Shown here: piece by piece, positions 21,429 through 32,852 of the stretch | Position numbering within the stretch: the first letter of the stretch is position 1 | Layout of the letters: each line of letters starts with the position of its first letter | DNA from: Ancylostoma caninum | Taxonomy: Eukaryota; Nematoda; Chromadorea; Rhabditida; Ancylostomatidae | Assembly (NCBI GenBank): GCA_037903475.1 | Contig: JBAJFG010000614.1 | Span: 496,001-560,000 of the forward strand | DNA length: 64,000 bases | Reading direction: 5' to 3' | Made by a program: the position numbers and the translations under genes | The notes under the pieces: generated by a model | What the model saw: only the letters and a program-made list of their open reading frames with translations | Database searches by the model: none | What the model was told of the DNA's origin: nothing

Positions 21429-23354
21429 AGATCTATCCTAGGCATAGTTGGCGATAATTTTGATAATTAGGAGGCAACTCGTGCTCTGCTCTCAACAGAA
21501 TATATTCTGGGAGATTAGATTGTGGTTTGCTTTTAAAATCACGTTCTCCCTTGGCGCCAAACGGGGAATAAATCTTGGGACCTAGTAGTTTCGAGTGACT
21601 CGCGGAACTCGATTAAATTGGTTCGCAGATCTTCGCGGTATCTTTCACATGGGCTTCGTCGTAGATATTTGGACATTTGGATTCTTCGAAGAAGCATTCC
21701 AAAAAGTTAGACATTAGCTGAAACCAAAGCAGCACTGTCTACGACTGCACACTATTGTCTACGACTCGGCTAAGCACCGTTTGATTCATAGCAGATGGAG
21801 GATATTTTTGAATGCTATTTTTGCCATGTTTTTGATGGGAGGCATGAAACATTTGTCATATGAAACTGAATTTCCTTGTTCACCTGCATTATTGTCATTG
21901 TATCTTTGGTCTACCCGATGTTTTCCACAACGCCGTAAAAAGAACAGTGATTCGATTTTTGGGGGTTTATACTCTACGAGTTCAAAATCGAACACTCAGC
22001 AGCTGTTTAAACATGTAAGTTGGATTGGTAAAGAAACTTTATGTTCGCCAGTTACATTGGATTCTATTTACTCCACGTAAATGCACTACAAATTACTTCT
22101 TAGCTAAGGTTGCCGACTACTATTCCTCTGTGCAAATAGCGTCATACTCAGGAAACTTCGAGGCACCGGTGCCGCCGCTCCACATATGTACATGGAAATC
22201 ACCAGAGCCTCCCTGGACTGGACCGAACCAAACCTCAATACACGAAAAGTGCTCTCCGTGGCACCATTTGTCTCGGGACTGCAGTTATGCCAGCAACAGT
22301 AAATTGCTGGCACTGGTTCGGCCCCACATTGCGTGGGCATAACCGAGAAATTCCCGGAAACGGCGCAGGAAAAGTGCCCGCATCAGCTATTTGATTAGCT
22401 CCCACCTTTTTAAGATTCATTAATACATGTTTTCATGGTTACTTTTTTCGTTGTTGAAGTAATTTTGTGTACTACCGCATAGGTCAAGTAACTGACAGTA
22501 AACGTCGTAATCGACGAAACATCTAGTAACCGGTAAACGAAATAAGATGGAATGATTCTACTCACCAAACTTCCTTCAGTAACATTTGCTTGTCCCTGCA
22601 TTGTGGATAAGTCTCGTGGTTACCGAGCCAAAATCCAACAGAGTCACTGAATTTGTAGCGTATTCTTGTATCAGCACAAAAACGACACAGTCTATGACGC
22701 CAACAAATTGTACTTGTAGTTGAGGAAACGCGTGAAGGATAAAAAGAGTTGAAACATCGCAAATTTCACGAGGTATGTTTCAAGGCTGAATGGGAACATA
22801 TATGGTTCATCAGCACTTCATTAGGCATTCACTACAAAGAACACATACGTATCACATGCTCCACAATGCGTGAATTCAAGCTCGCAAAGGACAATGCAGA
22901 TGTACGCAAATGGTTTTTCGTAATACACGATAATTTAAGACTAGTTCTTGGTCCTTCGTACCAACCAGAGACGACCAGGAGAAAAATGTTTCAAAATTGT
23001 AACACCGGGAAAGGTGTAAGTCTTGGACTCAGAACCTGGACAATTAATGAAACGACTCCATGGCATCGGCATCCTCTGCTATATCAGCATTTCCAAAGCA
23101 GAACAGAGCTGGAACTGTCTGCGTATTTCAGGTTTGTGCCTTTTGGATAGGATTGGGGAGGGGCTAGGAGTATCAGATGTTCTCGAAGGGGGTCTTCCCT
23201 CTCGGTGTCACCGGTGCGCGGAAGGATGCTGATGGGTCCCATCACCTACACTGGGACTGGCGAACTTTCCCAGGTTAGTTGTGAGCGTTCCGCTCATCTA
23301 GAGTGGTAGAGCATCTCGAGCAAAATATGAAATATTTTCCTGTTCTTACTACCA
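21429..23354. other. No recognised feature
   Basis: A 133-codon frame (22749-23150) and smaller ones are present without family signatures. I see no transposon ends. Confidence 0.35.
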
Positions 23355-23506
23355 GGGCTGGGATTCATGAAACGATAACCAGGCAAACCCAGGCTAGAAA
23401 ACCAACTTTTGTTGTCTGCGTCTCTTAGCTGTATGTAGCCAATACGATAACCAATCCCACTAGCCATCCTTGGTTTGCTTGGTTATCGTTTCATGAATCC
23501 CAGCCC
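23355..23506. mobile_element. Short inverted-repeat element (GGGCTG family), copy 2
   Basis: 152 bp with ends GGGCTGGGATTCATGAAACG and the exact complement TCGTTTCATGAATCCCAGCCC. The arms agree for about 35 bp with one mismatch (ATAACCAGGCAAACC versus ATAACCAAGCAAACC). Related to 3710-3822. Confidence 0.8.
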
Positions 23507-23509
23507 AGT

Positions 23510-23695
23510 TGTCACCTCTGCTGAAGCCACGCGCACTTGTGCAAGTGACAGAGCCTGCGTCAAAGCCAAGGCCCCCACTGCAGTATCTCTGCAGGCAAAT
23601 GAAGGTTCGTTATGTTCTGCTCCCAGTTGTGAATCACAGCAAACCGATTACACGGTCCAAGACTCATCTCAAAAGTGAAAATTGCGTAAGTGCAG
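23510..23695. repeat. Decayed relative of the TTAA element at 34.6 kb
   Basis: The right end, AAAAGTGAAAATTGCGTAAG followed by TGCAGCCTTTGG, aligns with GAAGTGAAAATTTCCGTGAG and TGCTGCCTTTAAG at 34994-35025. Upstream pieces (CAGTATCTCTGCAGG versus CAGTATCTTCGCAGG) are also in the same order. The left end is missing. Confidence 0.5.
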
Positions 23696-24384
23696 CCTTT
23701 GGAAGTGCGATGAACAAAGTTGTTGCAAAGGACAACGTTACAATTTTCATTGTTCCGATCAACGGTTCACGACCCACGAGAGCTTGACTCATCCTTTATA
23801 TTTTCCGTTTACAGCACGGACTCTGCTAATTAATGTGGATTTTTGCAAGAAGATCTGTTCTCTGAAAATCTTATCAGGCTCGCCAGAATTCCTGCCATGA
23901 TGTCAGTGGGAGAGAGGGGAGTGTGGTGGGTGAGGAGGCATAGTTATCTCCATTTTTGCTCCGTGTCACAGTGATATCCTGATGATATTTTGGCATTGTC
24001 TATTGCTTTTCAAACAAGGAGAGCCCTGCCATTTGAGTTGCCCACAATTCGAAAAAAAATCTAATACAATTTTGCTCGATCATGATTTTGCCTTACGCCT
24101 GTCCATTTTTTTAAAATGATTTTTCCGAAAACTCACAGATATTCTGGATCTTCTTAATCTCGAAACATCAGCTTATGGCGGAGAGCAAGCGAGCACAAGG
24201 CAGTGCAACAAACTGTCCCAACTATGATGTTTAGACATAGATGCCATTATGATATCTTGAAAGCAATATGATGTTCTCTGTGCGTGTAGGTTTAAAAAGA
24301 ATTTTTTGTATTAAATGGTAACTCTAAACTAGTGGGTGACGTTTTCGAGAAGTTCGGTAAAAGAGGACTCGCGTTATTCATGGT
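23696..24384. other. No recognised feature
   Basis: Nothing beyond chance frames. Confidence 0.4.
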
Positions 24385-24800
24385 GTAGTCCGAGTATTTA
24401 TTTATTTTATTTGTTTATCATACGTCAACTGGAGTGACGTGCCAAACATAGCGCAGCAAATCAACGGAACAAAGATATTCGTCTAATTAAGAGAGAAAAA
24501 AAGGAACAACATGAGGGGACAATTAGCAAAAAGGGAAGGTAAACTCAAAAACAGTACTACTGGTTATCTGAAAGAATAGAAAGTGTTGGAAACAGTGAAG
24601 TAGCAATCTCTATTCTCGTAGCAATTATTTCTTTAATTATTCTTACCACTCCAACGGCGCCAGCAATGTTATAGAAACGGTCATGTTAGTACTGTAATAT
24701 CCCGAATTCAAAAGGAAAAACATGAGAACTCGAAGAAGTTAAAGAAGCAGTAAAAGGACAAACACAGAATCATTAGAAACACGCCTCGACGTTAGCTTCG
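24385..24800 (-). mobile_element. Possible LINE 3' end with (AATA)n tail
   Basis: Read on the minus strand, a T-rich 3'-UTR-like stretch ends in ...GTATGATAAACAAATAAAATAAATAAATAC at 24390-24410. This resembles the AATAAA-type tails of the LINE at 50.6 kb and the fragment at 45.4 kb. No coding part is recognisable, so the call rests on the tail alone. Confidence 0.3.
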
Positions 24801-25664
24801 AGGTAGAGCCATTTTACAAGCATGACTACGTAGGACTGCCACCCATGAGACGTCAACCATGCAAGCCAACTTTGATCTTCCTACGGCTACGTAATATTTG
24901 GGGATGTAGGACGTGCAAGTTGATTCTCTAACCTGGTCCCGGATGCGTTTGAGATTGCCTAGGGTGGACGAATTGATGGACTTGCTAACTATGGGTAACT
25001 TTGGAGGGAGGGGGGTGGGGGGGGGGGGGGTGGAAACGTTTATCATGGCCAATCGCAGTGCAGCGTCGCCTGGTCATGCTTGATCGAATGTACAAGTGGG
25101 CGAGAAAGCAAAGTGAGCTCAAAAAAATTCGTCACTGCATTACAGAGCATTGAGAACTTGCGGCCGATGCTATTTGTGCATAGTGTGGTCTTTCTAGCCA
25201 GTGGAAAGCATGTCATCCATCATTTATCGTGAGGTTAGATGTAGACAAATGAACGCAAGGAACTACAGGACATGCGTTGGGAATCGGATACACATAGATT
25301 TCCGCATGTTAGGTATATGGCACGTCAGAAGCATATATGGCACGTCAGAAGTCATTGTTAAAAACGCTCATTTATTACATCAACTTTTAATGAGAATCTG
25401 CACCTGTTCAAACAAAAAGTGTGGCACTCGCTTTTTGCAGACGTGTTTGAGAAGCTCTGAAAAACACCCATTATCATTCATTTCCTCTTGAAGTCATTGA
25501 AGCAAATAAATAGACCCTTCACATTGACAACGTTCAGTCATCATGAAATTTAGAGCTTTTAGAGTATTCTAAGTAACACATTTTCGACAGCGCGTAAAGT
25601 TCAATGTGATATGCCGAAAGGATTATTTGCTAGCTGTCTTAACCGAAAATTATGTGTGTAACTA
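24801..25664. other. G-run and a short tandem duplication, otherwise nothing
   Basis: A poly-G tract of about 16 lies at 25013-25032. A 20-bp unit containing TATGGCACGTCAGAAG is duplicated at about 25317-25357. No gene seen. Confidence 0.5.
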
Positions 25665-25870
25665 AACGAGCGCGTGTGGTGCAGTAACAAGAGGTGCGAT
25701 GTGAATGCACATGGTCGTCGGTTTGATCCCGCCCATGCCCTTCTTCCCGCTGGGGTCGGTGAAATGGTACTAGAGGAGTCTGAGCACTGACTTGGTGTAT
25801 CAGATACCATATGCAAGTCCAAGTACAGGAAACATACGCATTCGATGCTCAGATAGAATCGAATGCATGG
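25665..25870 (+). mobile_element. tRNA-derived SINE, copy 1
   Basis: A tRNA-like head carries an A-box-like TGGTGCAGTAACAAGAGG (25677-25694) and a B-box-like GGTTTGATCCC (25720-25730). A body with GCTGGGGTCGGTGAAATGGT, GAGGAGTCTGAGCACTGACT and TGGTGTATCAGATACCATAT follows. The same head-body order occurs in reverse at 59440-59625. In the B box the usual C of GGTTCGA is T, so this copy is probably not transcribed now. Confidence 0.75.
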
Positions 25871-26085
25871 CGCATCCCACAAGTTAAACTTTAGAACTTT
25901 ATCCTTAACTTCATCCTTTAATTGATTTCATCAATTATTGAAACTTTCCTCGAAAACTTTATTCTTTATTATTTAATTAAACCACCCTCCTAGCAGAGTC
26001 AAGCTTCGACTTTCCTTGAACCTTGGCATGGTGAATCTTTGTTGTGTGGTCTATTTTGAGCCCAGGCCAAGATTATCATCGAACG
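25871..26085. other. No recognised feature
   Basis: Short AT-rich spacer. Confidence 0.4.
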
Positions 26086-26150
26086 CGTTAACATTTCGGC
26101 GTTGTCCCCTTCGTCAGAGCCTCGACAGCCGCAATGTCGATGGATCAGAG
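26086..26150 (-). ncRNA. Hammerhead-like Penelope-element end, decayed
   Basis: On the minus strand it reads CTGACGA (26111-26117), a weakened stem (AGGGGACAACGCC), then GAAA (26094-26097), followed further on by TCTTGGCCT shared with the end at 61.9 kb. Hammerhead ribozymes have the core CUGANGA, a stem, then GAAA, and are known at the ends of Penelope-like retroelements. Stem II is mispaired here, so it is a relic. Confidence 0.4.
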
Positions 26151-26649
26151 GATAAACCACCCTCTATTAGAAAAGAAAATAGAGTGATCTGAAAACCTCC
26201 TCGACTAATTCAAGGTTTTTCCAGCGCTATCAAGAATATAGATTCAACTAGGCGCAAGGATTCTTACCCATACTCGTCTGTGTAGACAAAAAACTCGATT
26301 TTTCGCTGCTGAACACCGAAATGCATGCAAAGTAGCCCAGAATTGATGAGGTCACAGCCACCATTGCTAATCTGGCTATGACAATGTGGGATTGAACTTT
26401 TACAAAGTTCCAGTGAGGAGTGCAACTCATTGCAGAAGCGAAAATGGCAAAAGAGGAGATTTCAAAGCGTTGTAAAAGGGCTGCCGGCTCGTTACCATGA
26501 GCGAGCCAGTGAAAGACTCGCGTCATATTGGAGGCGTGGCTTATTACCAGGTTGACGAGCGGTGCGCAAGCATTCCTTACTGTTCTTTATTGGACCATGA
26601 ATTTTGGTTCCTAAAATAGCATGAGCGAGGATGCTTTTAGGCTTGACAC

Positions 26650-26945
26650 TCCATTTCTTACACGCCTACGGATCCGTTATGACCAGCCATTCCTCACTCT
26701 GCACAGGAGTATGTACATTCCAGATGGCTTTAGTACCTGTGAACAATTAAGGATGACCATTGCAGTGCGATGAATCACCTGAAATGATTCAAGCTTCAAT
26801 TTGTTAAGATAATTCAACTGGTGAGCTTCTACATACTTATATAAGGAGGGATTTGGGGTGGTCGACTGAGACACGAACGAGCGCGTAGCGCACCACTACT
26901 TCATCGGCGGACCCGTGTCCTGGCGTTTTCCAGTGGGCTACGTGA
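26650..26945 (+). repeat. Minisatellite-associated repeat, single-unit copy
   Basis: CGCCTACGGATCCGTTATGA at 26659 and GACTGAGACACGAACGAGCG, then GACCCGTGTCCTGGCG, at 26866-26925 match 36890-37070, where the same sequence introduces the 60-bp array. About 160 bp of extra DNA splits the match here. Only one minisatellite unit follows. Confidence 0.6.
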
Positions 26946-27346
26946 TTTCATGGATAACAGGAAATGTATTGTTGCACGGCAGCGCAATTTCATCCTTTGC
27001 ACTTCGGAATATAGCGGAAGAAGATAAGAACCGGTTAGCGCACCTTCATGAGTTCCTGCAGGGCGCAGCACCAGGTGGTCATTGACCACCAGGACTTAGT
27101 AGCGTCCTGCAGATTCACGGGGTTTAGCACCAATGTCCGGGGCGTAGCCAACCGCTAACGGTCTACTGATGTTAGACACTAGCAGATTTCAGAGATGCAC
27201 GTCTGGATGATCATCAAAATCGTGGCTGAAGATCACTGTCGTTCAACCAATTGCTACATCCCTACCCTGCACTCTGGTGCGCTCCAGTGATAATCAGGTG
27301 TTGCTCAACGTGTAGGGGACGTATCATGTTGTAATTTTGAATGTGG
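26946..27346. other. Small palindromes only
   Basis: GGTGGTCATTGACCACC near 27073 sits between two CCTGCAG-containing flanks in inverted order. This could be a short foldback repeat. No gene. Confidence 0.4.
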
Positions 27347-27558
27347 ATGCGCACTATACCAACGAGTGTCCCCTCAAAGTGGCACCGTTCGTTTTTGAGA
27401 AACCGTCTTCGTTTTTGTGAAAAACCGTCATTAATGGTCAAAAAGTGGTCTTTGACCATTTTTTGACCATTAATGACGGTTTTTTTTCAAAAACGAAGAC
27501 GGTGTCTCAAAAACGAAAGATGCCACTTTGGGGGAGAGTTGGTACCACCTAGGCGCAT
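27347..27558. repeat. 212-bp near-perfect hairpin element
   Basis: The two arms pair over almost the full length. Landmarks in order inward are ATGCGC, TACCAAC, CAAAGTGGCA, TTCGTTTTTGAGA, ACCGTCTTCGTTTTT and CCGTCATTAATGGTCAAAAA, with a loop of about 10 bp near 27450. Such an element would be extruded as a single cruciform or transcribed as a hairpin RNA. No coding capacity. Confidence 0.85.
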
Positions 27559-28639
27559 TTCTTTGAGTTGACAGCGTATCGGAACACTTCCTCAAACGAG
27601 AGAAATTCCCTGGGAAAGTTCCGGGTTGAGAGAAAAAACCACGCTCCAATGGCAATTTCTTGTATCTGACAGGTCCTATAACAAGTTTCAACGAGTTCTA
27701 GCGGGATCAAACAGTTTCCTACTGAGATCGGTCTCTCGACGATTTTAGCTTGAATATGATATGATTTAGGCTGTCTTCACTATATGGTACGCATTTCTTG
27801 CTGAAACATCATTCGTGGTCTCATTAACGCTTATTTTAGTCACTTCTTAGTGCTATCTGCTTTTCCTGAAAGAGCCCTAGTGTGTAGGTACTTAGTAGCC
27901 CATTTCGGAATCCGACTGGACTTAGTACTCCCCAACCGATACTGACCAACTAGTGCTGCGCTCTGAGTTCCTGCCTTTTTATCGCGGAAAGGCTTCGTTG
28001 TTTCAATCGGCGGTGTATCAATCCCAAATATCTAGAAGCCATCGATTTCGAGAACTCATATTTGCACCTATGATGTGCTGATCGTTGCTATCTACGAACA
28101 CTTCCCATACATCGAGCTACTGTTCGTCCTACTTAGATGGCAGCATATTGTAGAACTTCAACCTTTCACTTTCAACGTGAGCATGATTGTTGGACTTTAT
28201 TGCATAATGGTGATTCTGAAAACAATAAAAGGAATTGCAGATAGACCTGATCAAGTCTCGCGAATATGCTGGACTAAGTAGATTCCACCTGTGAAGATCC
28301 TCAATGACTGAAGGCTGACCTTTGATTTTCGATCGAGCATACCAGGAACGGAGAGCGTTCCTCCACCTGGTCGTTTTCTGGGGGCGATACCGGCCAGTCT
28401 CGCACGTTGCGTAAAATAGACATAGCACGTAAGTATGGTGCTATTATCTGATAATGATAGGGTACGCATTTCATGGGATTTTTTTTTGGATTTCAATGAA
28501 AGTCCTCATTCTCCTACGAATTCACTTCTGACTAGTTCGAAAGCATTCCCTAGTAAATGAACGATAGCGTTCTTCTAGCATTGAAGAAAGACCATACTAA
28601 GTTGATAGAGAGCAACGACCCCATCATACGCAGCTTGTG
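27559..28639. other. No recognised feature
   Basis: Overlapping frames near 28129-28496 on the minus strand have no recognisable domains. Confidence 0.35.
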
Positions 28640-28800
28640 AGACCTATGGTGGTCGTCAGGTGCAGACACAAGGGAATCGGGAATACGGGGGGAGGCTAGA
28701 ATGGGTCGCCAAATCTTCGAAATTACTTTATGAAATGAACGAAAACCTTGTACAAGTTTGCCTTTAGTTATTAAGATTATTATATTTCAAATTGCTTTAT
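28640..28800. repeat. Relic of the hAT-type element family
   Basis: GGGGGGAGGCTAGAATGGGTCGCCAAAT and CTTCGAAATTACTTTATGAA, then AAAACCTTGTACAAGTTTG, match the interior of the elements at 33690-34231. The CAGTGGCGG ends are not visible. Confidence 0.6.
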
Positions 28801-29036
28801 TACGTATGTATCTGCCCATGAGGTAAAGTCATTGAAGTCTCCAACTCGTTAATACTCAAAAATTTGGAGATTGTTCCCTTATACATATGACATAAACTTA
28901 ATAGTCTGTAGTCCAAGAAAATTTAGAAAAATTGAGTATAAAATGGCACAGGACATCTCCACTAACCCAATATTACTTGCTCTTCACAAAGAAAAGAGGG
29001 AGCGGCTAATATGTAATTATTTTTTTTAATTCAATG

Positions 29037-29094
29037 TAATGTGTTATTTAATTTATTTAATGGAGTTTAATGTGTTATTTAATTTATTTAATGG
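29037..29094. repeat. 31-bp tandem duplication
   Basis: Two copies of TAATGTGTTATTTAATTTAT followed by TTAATGG, offset by 31 bp, in very AT-rich DNA. Confidence 0.85.
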
Positions 29095-29099
29095 CTAAT

Positions 29100-30377
29100 A
29101 CCTTATTCCCAACTACTAGAACTCACGGCATACTGTGGTACATTACCAGTAATCAGTAAATGACAATGTTTCATGTTGTTATCGTACATAACGAGAAAAG
29201 TAGTAGTAAAAAAGTAGTACTGTGCAAAAATCATTGGAGTGAGTGCATTCCATCAAAGTAGAGTAGCTACAACAGAAAAACTTAGTGGGCCCTAAGAAGC
29301 TGAAATGAGCATCGAACAAATACAACACCAAACGGAGTTGAGAACCATTTGAGAAAAAAAAAACTATGATTTGCCATTACGACAGCAATTTCAGCGCATG
29401 CGGCGCGGTCGCGTCATGTCTTTCTTAAGCACCCGAAAAAACGCACTATTATCGAGGCCCATTGTTTACTGTCAGATACAGTTTGCAACGTTGATCTCGG
29501 ATCCATTCCTTTTACTTCATGCGATGCCGTCTGCAAAGGATTACATAGCATGACTCAATCTTGCTCAAAACGGCCAGATCCGATTACCACGAATTCTTTT
29601 GCTGAAATTCCTCGATGAACCATCTGCATAGACCTATTTCATTTAGAAGGCGGGTTTCAAACTAGATCAGCTTTCAGCAGGAACTGTTTAGGAGGACAAG
29701 TTAGGTGACTTGAGACCAGCTATAGCCATGTCTCGTAATCCTAGCGCTACAGCAGATAAATAGAGAGGATTTAAGATCAGCGTCACAAACTGCATGTCAC
29801 AGTATCCATCTAGTTACGAATGGCTGGACACTCCGAGCATCTTTGTCTTGTCAGGCACAAACCAAAGCAAGATCTAACGTCTGGTGTCGAGTGGTGTATG
29901 CTCTTCTGAGCTATGAAAGCAGTGCCATGTTCATTTATGGAACACATTTATCGAGAACTGCTGGAGAACGAACACTTCAACTTTTTATGATCTGCACTCT
30001 ATATGCCACCTTTATTTCTCTTTTCTGGGAAATTCCATTATGATCAATCCTACGTGCAGATATCATTCTGGATTTTGGACTCATCCTGTATAAAAGACTG
30101 TAGACTTGTCGAACGTATTGTAGTCTCTTCCTATGTACTTTACAAAAAGTTGTAAAGGACAGCCATAGTTTTCTAATTGTAGTTGTTTGTCATTTCAACA
30201 CACCCGCACCCTACCACTGGTACTCACGCCACTACAGTGGGCGTCGATGGAGCTGACGAATTTGCATGCTTGAGCTTGTGCTAGAGCGGGACCTCGTCGC
30301 GTGCTATAATAGCTATTTTGCGCTGCCATAATCCTCCAAAACAATCAGCAATGAATAATCTATAAACATAGCAACTA
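29100..30377. other. No recognised feature
   Basis: Chance-sized frames only. Confidence 0.4.
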
Positions 30378-31269
30378 TTAGGTCGTCAAGTATGAAATTT
30401 CCGATTTGGGATGAGAAGATTTCGAGTTTTGTTTCTAAAGCAAGATGCAGTATAAGTTATCCGAATATGCTCCTATACTATCCCCACAGCCTTGCCACAT
30501 TAACTGCGGCTTGGTTGCGCCAACAGCTTGGAAACGTGGAAAGCTAGTATCAATCAAATGGCGAAGAGCGTTTCCAACATCATGTTGAAAATTGAACATT
30601 TTCCCGAGCAAGAAGTGAGCTAATCCCTGAAAGGAGTTGTGGTCAAATAGAGCAAGGTTTTCCCAGTGCTGTGCTCTGGCTTAAGTAGCGTGGATCTGTG
30701 AAAAATGGTCAAAAATTGACACCCATTTTGACGGTGAAAATGGGAAAAATTCGTTTACTGAGCCACTTTTAATGGTCATATTGCCTTGAATACCTAAATA
30801 TTATTGGATTATAAAGACCACACCTTGCTGCTTACGCTGACCTAGTTTGACTCCTATCCGCTTTGGCTACGGCTTCCAGCCCATCGATATCCAGGTTCAT
30901 CATAAGGCTCATTTTGGAGCTTCATGTCAGCTGAGCGGAACTTTCCAAGCAAACGCTGTTCAGTACATTTACTAGCCAGATGTCCGTTAACACTACCCTG
31001 ATGTTACTAGTTTTCTCAGCTCTAATGGCTGGAAAATGTAACCTATGTTCCAAAACGACACGATTTTCTTTTTTTTTTGTAGTTCTACGAAAAATGCTTT
31101 CAAACAAAAATTCGAAAACTGATCAAAAACCCAGGAAGTGATTTTGAAAGGAAGAGGATGTACCATCATAAGGAAGATAAAGATGAGAAGAAATCTAGTG
31201 AATCTTCGAAGATAGAGACTGTCAAACTGACAGCTCATAAAATCGGACCTTTCATACTTGACGATCTAA
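30378..31269 (-). mobile_element. Mariner-type element with TTAGGTCGTCAAG ends, copy 1
   Basis: The left end TTAGGTCGTCAAGTATGAAA and the right end (read inward from 31269) TTAGATCGTCAAGTATGAAA form inverted repeats of about 30 bp. TA lies outside the left end and TG, probably a mutated TA, outside the right. At 892 bp it is shorter than an intact mariner. Near the left end the minus strand weakly encodes a mariner-like C-terminus, clearer in the copy at 56190. Numerous stops; inactive. Confidence 0.65.
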
Positions 31270-31782
31270 TGGAAACCATTATGACAGCACAAGATAGCAA
31301 TATCTGCTTACGCTGCATACGCTCTTCATCAGCTCCACCAACGCTCATTATACTATGAAATAATTTCGAAATTTATCAGAAGGTCACTCGACGTTGGAGC
31401 ACCACTTATGACTTTGTAGGAGAGACGCTGAAAATACAAAAGGATTTCTTATTCAAGGCGCCACGTATAGGCGAGACAGAGAGCACTTCAATGATCGGCT
31501 TCTATGAGGCATAACTCAATGCTGCGACAAATAATGACGTGAAAACTCTCACAGAAGAAAAGTTAGTGAAGAATTACCATGCAAACTTAGGACAATCACA
31601 ATTATAAGATAGAAAAGTAACTAACTAAGAAATGCCGTGAATATATGGGCTTGTAAAACGTTCAGCGCGAGCAAGTGTATGATTGGAAGATCTTGATAGA
31701 TATTCGCTCATTAATTGAGCTGCGGGTATATTCCTTAAGATGTACAGCACCTAGCATCGCCATCGCGCCGGCGACTCGTACA
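31270..31782. other. No recognised feature
   Basis: Spacer between two elements. Confidence 0.4.
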
Positions 31783-32852
31783 TACAGTAGCGAGGAAAAA
31801 GAAAGTAACTTTTGGTTTTACCTCTGTAACTCCGCTTGAAGCAGACATAGATGTTTAAACTTTTACGAGAGTTGTAAATGCTCATAAGAGATGGGAAAAA
31901 GTTAGAACCTCCTTGTTCCACAGAATTCTTGTTTTTCAAGAAAATTTTGTTTCGCAGGAGTAGAAATCCGTAATTTGGCATCATTCGCAATGTCAAGGAG
32001 AATGACGTCAATCTTTGGTATCTGACCCGCACTGGTTCCTTGGTGCAGAATCAACCCGTATACGCTGGAAAATGTGCATGCGTACATCACTGGTTGATAT
32101 TTGCGAACAATGTTTCAGGTTGATTCAGCAGTGATTTTTTATGAATGTTTTTGTCAGCCTGGCTCCTTCTGTCAGCTCCGTTTGAAAGGGATAGGTGCCG
32201 CTGACGTTTTTTCATAAGTTTAGCTACAGGTGTTCGGCTTCAATGCTGTCATTGCTCTTTCGGAATTCCGAAATATTCCGGCTGCTTGCAATGCAGCCAA
32301 TTGTGCACAACACGGAAAATAAGTTTTGGAATTTATTCTATCTCAGAGAGAAAGACACGTGAAGGGTCTCATGAGTGGTAAAGATGTTTTGAAGCTGAAC
32401 ACCTGCAACTAAACTTATAGGAGAGTCAGCAAAAGCTAACCCTTTTGAACAAAGCTGACAGAAGGAGCCAGGCTGACAGAAACATTCATAGAAAGTCACT
32501 GCTGAATCAACTTGAAACAGTCTTCGCAAATATCAGCTAGTGATGTACGCATGCACATTTTCCAGCGTATACGGGTTGATTCTGCACCAAAGAACCAATG
32601 CGTAGTCAGATGCCAACTATTGACGTCAATTTCGGAGCTATTGTGGATGATGCCAAATTACGGATTTCGACTCCTGCGAAACAAAATTTTCTTGAAAGAC
32701 AAGAATTCTGTGGAATGAGAAGGTTCTAATTTTTTCCTATCTCTCATGAGCATTTACAACTTTCGTAAAAAAAATTGAACCTCCATGCTCTGCTTTAAGC
32801 GGAGTTACAGACGTGAAACCAAAAGTTACAATCTTTTTGCTCGCTACGCTAT
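31783..32852. mobile_element. Long palindromic foldback element, copy 1
   Basis: Arms of about 470 bp (31783-32250 and 32386-32852) are inverted copies of each other around a spacer of about 135 bp. Landmarks occurring in both arms are TACAGTAGCGAG-like ends, AACCTCC...GCTCTGC/GCTTGAAG blocks, TTGTTTCGCAGGAGT, AACCCGTATACGCTGGAAAA, TGTGCATGCGTACATCACT and TGTCAGCCTGGCTCCTTCTG. The outermost bases are TA, which would fit a Tc1/mariner-type target. Relatives lie at 60647-61370 and 62105-62205. No transposase found. Confidence 0.8.

Noticed and set aside
22749..23150. 133-codon frame
   Set aside because: No family match and no supporting splice or composition signal.
25665..25740. Functional tRNA gene
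   Set aside because: The B box is altered, the acceptor arm does not close, and the body is repeated at 59.5 kb, so it is a SINE.
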